Source: Gammaproteobacteria bacterium (GTDB taxonomy: Bacteria; Pseudomonadota; Gammaproteobacteria; GCA-002705445; GCA-002716945). From it: a DNA stretch of 5,032 nucleotides. The translations under genes and the position numbers were made by a program. The notes below the pieces were generated by a model. It saw only the letters and a list, made by a program, of their open reading frames with translations, had not been told where the DNA came from and made no database searches. The stretch lies in NCBI GenBank assembly GCA_002701705.1, contig NZWU01000026.1:1-5032 (forward strand), read 5' to 3'. This document shows positions 1 through 5,032 of this stretch, one piece after another (the first letter of the stretch is position 1; each line of letters opens with the position of its first letter).

Positions 1-57
1 AAAACTATATTAGATTATAATGGCATAAAAAGATTCGTGGTGTCTCGACGCTCTTAA
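1..57 (+). CDS. possible 3' end of an upstream gene (partial)
   Basis: Frame 1 is open from the left edge to a TAA at 55-57 and would encode the tail KTILDYNGIKRFVVSRRS. The other two plus frames meet stops within the first 20 bases. The stop would lie 3 nt before the gatC ATG, which matches the 1-3 nt gaps elsewhere in the window, and bases 36-54 are more GC-rich than typical AT-rich spacer. Against this, 18 stop-free codons are not rare by chance (roughly one in four at this base composition), and I do not recognise the peptide as belonging to a family. If real, gatCAB belongs to a longer operon starting outside the window. If not, this is the gatC leader. Confidence 0.35.
   Translation, partial: KTILDYNGIKRFVVSRRS
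16..21 (+). promoter_or_regulatory. possible sigma-70 -10 element upstream of gatC
   Basis: A perfect TATAAT hexamer lies 39 nt before the gatC start codon, so transcription would begin near base 28 and leave a leader of about 33 nt. The matching -35 box would fall left of the window and cannot be seen. No extended -10 (TGn) precedes the hexamer. In DNA this AT-rich such a hexamer can occur by chance, and the site competes with reading 1-57 as the end of a coding region, although a promoter can lie inside one. Confidence 0.3.
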
Positions 58-60
58 AAG

Positions 61-342
61 ATGGATAAAAATACAATTATTAAAATAGCTGATTTAGCTA
101 AAATAGAGATTGATGATAGTGAATTAGATGAAATAACATCTAGCTTAAATAAGATACTTACACTTGTTGATGAGATGGAATCAATCTCTACTGAAGGTAT
201 TCAACCTATGTCTCACCCTCTTAATCTCTCTCAAAGATTAAGAAAAGATGAAGTTCTAGAAAAGAACCAAAGAGATATATTCCAAAAGAATAATGCTCAT
301 GTAGATGATGGGTATTATAAAGTTCCTAAAGTAATAGATTAA
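61..342 (+). CDS. gatC: Asp/Glu-tRNA amidotransferase subunit C
   Basis: Small subunit of the heterotrimeric GatCAB amidotransferase, which makes Gln-tRNA(Gln) and/or Asn-tRNA(Asn) from misacylated Glu- or Asp-tRNA in the cytoplasm. GatC has no catalytic site; in known structures it wraps around the GatA-GatB interface and stabilises the complex. The 93 residues match the usual length of about 95. Family hallmarks are the N-terminal IADLAKIEI segment (residues 9-17), a helix around 21-40, the GIQPMSHP turn (46-53), the LRKDEV motif (60-65) and the C-terminal [10 protein letters not shown] block (82-91). The ATG at 61 gives a full-length N-terminus, but no Shine-Dalgarno sequence precedes it (CTCTTAAAAG), so initiation may be SD-independent or coupled to an upstream gene. 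Its stop is 1 nt before the gatA ATG. No truncation or frameshift is seen. Confidence 0.95.
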   Translation: MDKNTIIKIADLAKIEIDDSELDEITSSLNKILTLVDEMESISTEGIQPMSHPLNLSQRLRKDEVLEKNQRDIFQKNNAHVDDGYYKVPKVID

Positions 343-343
343 A

Positions 344-1798
344 ATGCATAATAGAACAGTCACTGAACTCAAAGAAGATCTAATTAAAAAAAATATTAGT
401 TCAGTTGAATTAACAAACCATTTTATTGAAAGAATAAAAAAATTTGACCCCAAATTAAATTCATTTATAAGTCTTACTGAAGAGTATGCAATAAATCAAG
501 CTAAAAAGATTGATTCTGAAATAGCCAAAAATAAAATTCGTCCTCTGTCAGGAATTCCTATAGCACAGAAAGATATTTTTTGTATGAAAAATATAAAAAC
601 AACATGCGGATCAAGAATGTTGGAGAATTTTATAAGTCCTTATGATTCAACTGTCGCTGAAAAACTAAATGATGCTGGAGTAATAGTACTTGGCAAAACC
701 AATATGGATGAATTTGCAATGGGGTCTTCTAATGAAACAAGTTACTTTGGAAGTGTTAAGAATCCATGGGACAATGATTATGTTCCTGGTGGTTCATCGG
801 GTGGTTCGGCAACAAGTGTTGCGGCTGGACTTGCTCCATGTTCTACGGGAACAGATACAGGTGGATCTATTCGACAACCAGCATCTTTATGTGGTGTTTG
901 TGGAATAAAACCAACATATGGCAGAGTATCTAGATTTGGAATGATTGCTTTTGCTTCAAGTTTAGATCAGGCGGGTATTTTCACACATACTGCTGAAGAC
1001 TGCTCTATTCTATTAACTCAAATTTCTGGCTTTGATGTCAAAGATTCTACTTCATCAAAAATTGAAGTTCCAGATTATCATACTGAGTGTGTCAAAAAAT
1101 TTGAACCGATGAAAATTGGAATTCCGGAAGAATTTCTTGATGGTTTGGACGATACTGTAAAATCAGTTTTTTCTGAAGCGATTAACATATTAGAGAAGAA
1201 TAATTGTTCCGTAAAAAAGATTAATTTAAAGAACTCTAAATTAGGAGTATCTGCGTATCAAGTTGTTGCCCCAGCAGAATGCTCTTCAAATTTATCACGC
1301 TATGATGGCATTAGATTTGGGTATAGATCTGATAATGTTTCAACCATAGATGAACTATACAAAAAATCAAGATCTCAAGGTTTTGGAAAAGAGGTAAAAA
1401 GAAGAATATTAATTGGTACCTACGCTCTCTCTGCAGGTTATTATGATGCATATTATTTGAAAGCACAAAAAATAAGGCAATTAATCGCAAGTGAATTTAC
1501 TGAAGCTTTTAAAGAAGTAGATTTAATTTTAGGTCCAACAGCTCCAGACTCTGCATTCAAGTTAGGCGAAAAAACAAATGACCCTATCGCAATGTATTTG
1601 TCGGATGTATTTACCGTTAGTGCGAACCTCGCAGGAGTGCCTGCAATGTCAATTCCAATGGGTTTCAAAAATAATTTACCTTTAGGCCTACAAATAATTG
1701 GTAATCATTTTGATGAATCAAAAATATTGTCTTTAGCTCATCATTTCCAGAAAATAACAGACTGGCATAAAAGTAAACCAGTCTTTAACGAGGAATAA
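344..1798 (+). CDS. gatA: Asp/Glu-tRNA amidotransferase subunit A (glutaminase)
   Basis: Catalytic glutaminase subunit of GatCAB. It hydrolyses glutamine and releases ammonia, which is channelled to GatB to amidate Glu- or Asp-tRNA. It belongs to the amidase-signature family. The Ser-cis-Ser-Lys triad is intact and spaced as in Staphylococcus aureus GatA: Lys76 (in IAQKDIF), cis-Ser151 (in GGSSGGSA, 149-156) and nucleophile Ser175 (in [10 protein letters not shown], 171-180). The conserved [13 protein letters not shown] block follows (187-199), and the C-terminal [13 protein letters not shown] and LGLQIIG segments are typical of GatA rather than other amidases. The 484 residues are the normal family length. 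The ATG at 344 lies 1 nt after the gatC stop with no good Shine-Dalgarno sequence, so translational coupling to gatC is likely. An A8 run lies at 386-393, with the frame intact through it. Confidence 0.97.
   Translation: MHNRTVTELKEDLIKKNISSVELTNHFIERIKKFDPKLNSFISLTEEYAINQAKKIDSEIAKNKIRPLSGIPIAQKDIFCMKNIKTTCGSRMLENFISPYDSTVAEKLNDAGVIVLGKTNMDEFAMGSSNETSYFGSVKNPWDNDYVPGGSSGGSATSVAAGLAPCSTGTDTGGSIRQPASLCGVCGIKPTYGRVSRFGMIAFASSLDQAGIFTHTAEDCSILLTQISGFDVKDSTSSKIEVPDYHTECVKKFEPMKIGIPEEFLDGLDDTVKSVFSEAINILEKNNCSVKKINLKNSKLGVSAYQVVAPAECSSNLSRYDGIRFGYRSDNVSTIDELYKKSRSQGFGKEVKRRILIGTYALSAGYYDAYYLKAQKIRQLIASEFTEAFKEVDLILGPTAPDSAFKLGEKTNDPIAMYLSDVFTVSANLAGVPAMSIPMGFKNNLPLGLQIIGNHFDESKILSLAHHFQKITDWHKSKPVFNEE
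1790..1795 (+). promoter_or_regulatory. Shine-Dalgarno site for gatB
   Basis: GAGGAA ends 6 nt before the gatB ATG at 1802, a good match and spacing. The same six bases are the last two sense codons of gatA (Glu483, Glu484), so the ribosome-binding site lies inside the upstream coding sequence. It supports the chosen gatB start and is the only strong, well-spaced Shine-Dalgarno site among the five starts in the window. Confidence 0.8.
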
Positions 1799-1801
1799 CA
1801 T

Positions 1802-4284
<2,483 letters not shown>

Positions 4285-4286
4285 AA

Positions 4287-5032
4287 ATGGAAACTGTCTT
4301 CAAAAAATCCTTTAAAGAATTTTATACATTTATAATTTTAGTGTTCCTTTCAGCATTAACAATAGCAGCTGATTATAAATACAATCAGTTGACTTATGTA
4401 AGATCATTAATAAATGACACTATCATTTATCCAATTGACTATGTAAGCACCATACCCAGACAAATAGTAAAAGCTTCTGTTGAGGAATCTCAAATAAAAG
4501 CTACTATGGAAGACAAAATTAAAACACTAGAAGATGAAAATTTGAAATTAAAGATTCAATTACAAGAATATCAATCCCTAAAAGATGAAAATTTAAGATT
4601 AAGGAAAATCTCTAAAGCATCAACCAAAATTTCTGAAAAACAAACTCTAGCAAAAGTAATTAATAATAAAGCCCATCCAAGTAAAAAGATTATCACCATC
4701 GACAAGGGCAAAAAAGATGGGGTATTTATTGGTCAGAATGTTTTGGGTTTAAAGGGACTCATTGGACAAATTATTGAATCTAGTTACTTGTCTTCCAAAG
4801 TTCTACTTATAAGTGACTTGAATTCAAACATCCCAGCACAAATAACAAGAACTGGTGAAAAAATTATAATTAAGGGTAAGGATAAAAGCAATGAACTAGA
4901 TGTCCCATTTGCTCCAATAAATATGGATCTTAAATTAGGTGATGTCATTTCGACTTCTGGTATGGCTAATAGATTCAAAGCCAATATACCTATTGGCAAA
5001 ATATCCTCTATTAATAATGATAAAGAGAAGAA
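4287..5032 (+). CDS. mreC: rod-shape-determining protein MreC (3' end beyond window)
   Basis: Bitopic inner-membrane protein of the elongasome that links cytoplasmic MreB/MreD to periplasmic cell-wall synthases. The frame is open from ATG 4287 to the window edge (248 codons). Residues 1-11 form a short basic cytoplasmic tail, about 13-28 one membrane segment (TFIILVFLSALTIAA), about 65-110 a charged coiled coil for dimerisation (LEDENLKLKIQLQ), and from about 121 the periplasmic beta domain. Family signatures are IDKGKKDGVFIGQNVLG (138-154), GLIGQIIE (157-164), SSKVLLISDLNSNIPAQI (169-186) and LGDVISTSGMANRF (217-230). Most of the second beta barrel appears present; the C-terminal end is cut by the window. 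The ATG is 2 nt after the mreB stop with no Shine-Dalgarno sequence, suggesting coupling to mreB. mreD would be expected next, outside the window. Confidence 0.93.
   Translation, partial: METVFKKSFKEFYTFIILVFLSALTIAADYKYNQLTYVRSLINDTIIYPIDYVSTIPRQIVKASVEESQIKATMEDKIKTLEDENLKLKIQLQEYQSLKDENLRLRKISKASTKISEKQTLAKVINNKAHPSKKIITIDKGKKDGVFIGQNVLGLKGLIGQIIESSYLSSKVLLISDLNSNIPAQITRTGEKIIIKGKDKSNELDVPFAPINMDLKLGDVISTSGMANRFKANIPIGKISSINNDKEK
4531..4594 (+). repeat. 13-bp direct repeat within the mreC coiled coil
   Basis: AAGATGAAAATTT occurs at 4531-4543 and again at 4582-4594, 51 nt (17 codons) apart in the same frame. It encodes DENLKLK and DENLRLR segments of the coiled coil. It could be a short internal duplication or convergent coiled-coil codons. 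Confidence 0.5.

Noticed and set aside
256..453. 65-codon hydrophobic open frame on the minus strand
   Set aside because: It spans the gatC/gatA junction antisense to two well-supported genes. Its Ile/Leu/Phe richness follows from complementing AT-rich Lys/Asn codons, so it is not evidence for a small membrane protein.
444..471. TTGACC-16 nt-TATAAG promoter-like pair
   Set aside because: It sits 100 nt inside gatA with no gene start downstream that needs it. It is taken as a chance match and used to calibrate the gatB internal candidate.
690..908. 72-codon plus-strand open frame inside gatA
   Set aside because: It is out of frame with the amidase signature motif of gatA, which covers exactly this stretch, and it has no family resemblance.
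1453..1668. 71-codon open frame on the minus strand
   Set aside because: It is antisense to conserved C-terminal gatA sequence and is a shadow.
4784..4999. 71-codon open frame on the minus strand
   Set aside because: It is fully inside mreC, where the plus-strand frame carries MreC signatures. No ribosome site or family resemblance was seen.

Overview
The window holds a compact, co-directional plus-strand gene run: gatC, gatA and gatB (the three subunits of the tRNA-dependent amidotransferase GatCAB), then mreB and the 5' part of mreC (cell-shape genes). Bases 1-57 may also be the 3' tail of an unidentified upstream gene. All the genes are recognisable housekeeping families. I found no mobile element, RNA gene, CRISPR array or clearly new system.

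The DNA is AT-rich (by eye roughly a third G+C) and very tightly packed. Gaps between genes are 1 nt (gatC/gatA), 3 nt (gatA/gatB), a 7-nt overlap (gatB/mreB) and 2 nt (mreB/mreC). GatB and MreB resemble gammaproteobacterial versions as I remember them: MreB follows E. coli MreB almost column for column, and GatB shares long blocks with Pseudomonas-type GatB. With the low G+C and minimal spacers, this suggests a streamlined, AT-rich gammaproteobacterium, possibly a marine lineage such as SAR86. That placement is inference and was not tested.

Layout: 1-60, short leader or tail of an upstream gene, with a TATAAT-like element; 61-342 gatC; 344-1798 gatA; 1802-3238 gatB; 3232-4284 mreB; 4287 to the window end, mreC without its C-terminus. 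GatCAB converts misacylated Glu-tRNA(Gln) and/or Asp-tRNA(Asn) to Gln-tRNA(Gln)/Asn-tRNA(Asn). MreB filaments and the membrane-anchored MreC organise lateral cell-wall synthesis. The two modules are functionally unrelated but physically joined here, because the gatB stop codon lies inside the mreB start region.

The most notable points are this joining (in Pseudomonas, from memory, the same two clusters are adjacent but divergent), the scarcity of Shine-Dalgarno sequences (only gatB has a well-placed one), and a candidate internal promoter in gatB that could give mreBC its own expression.
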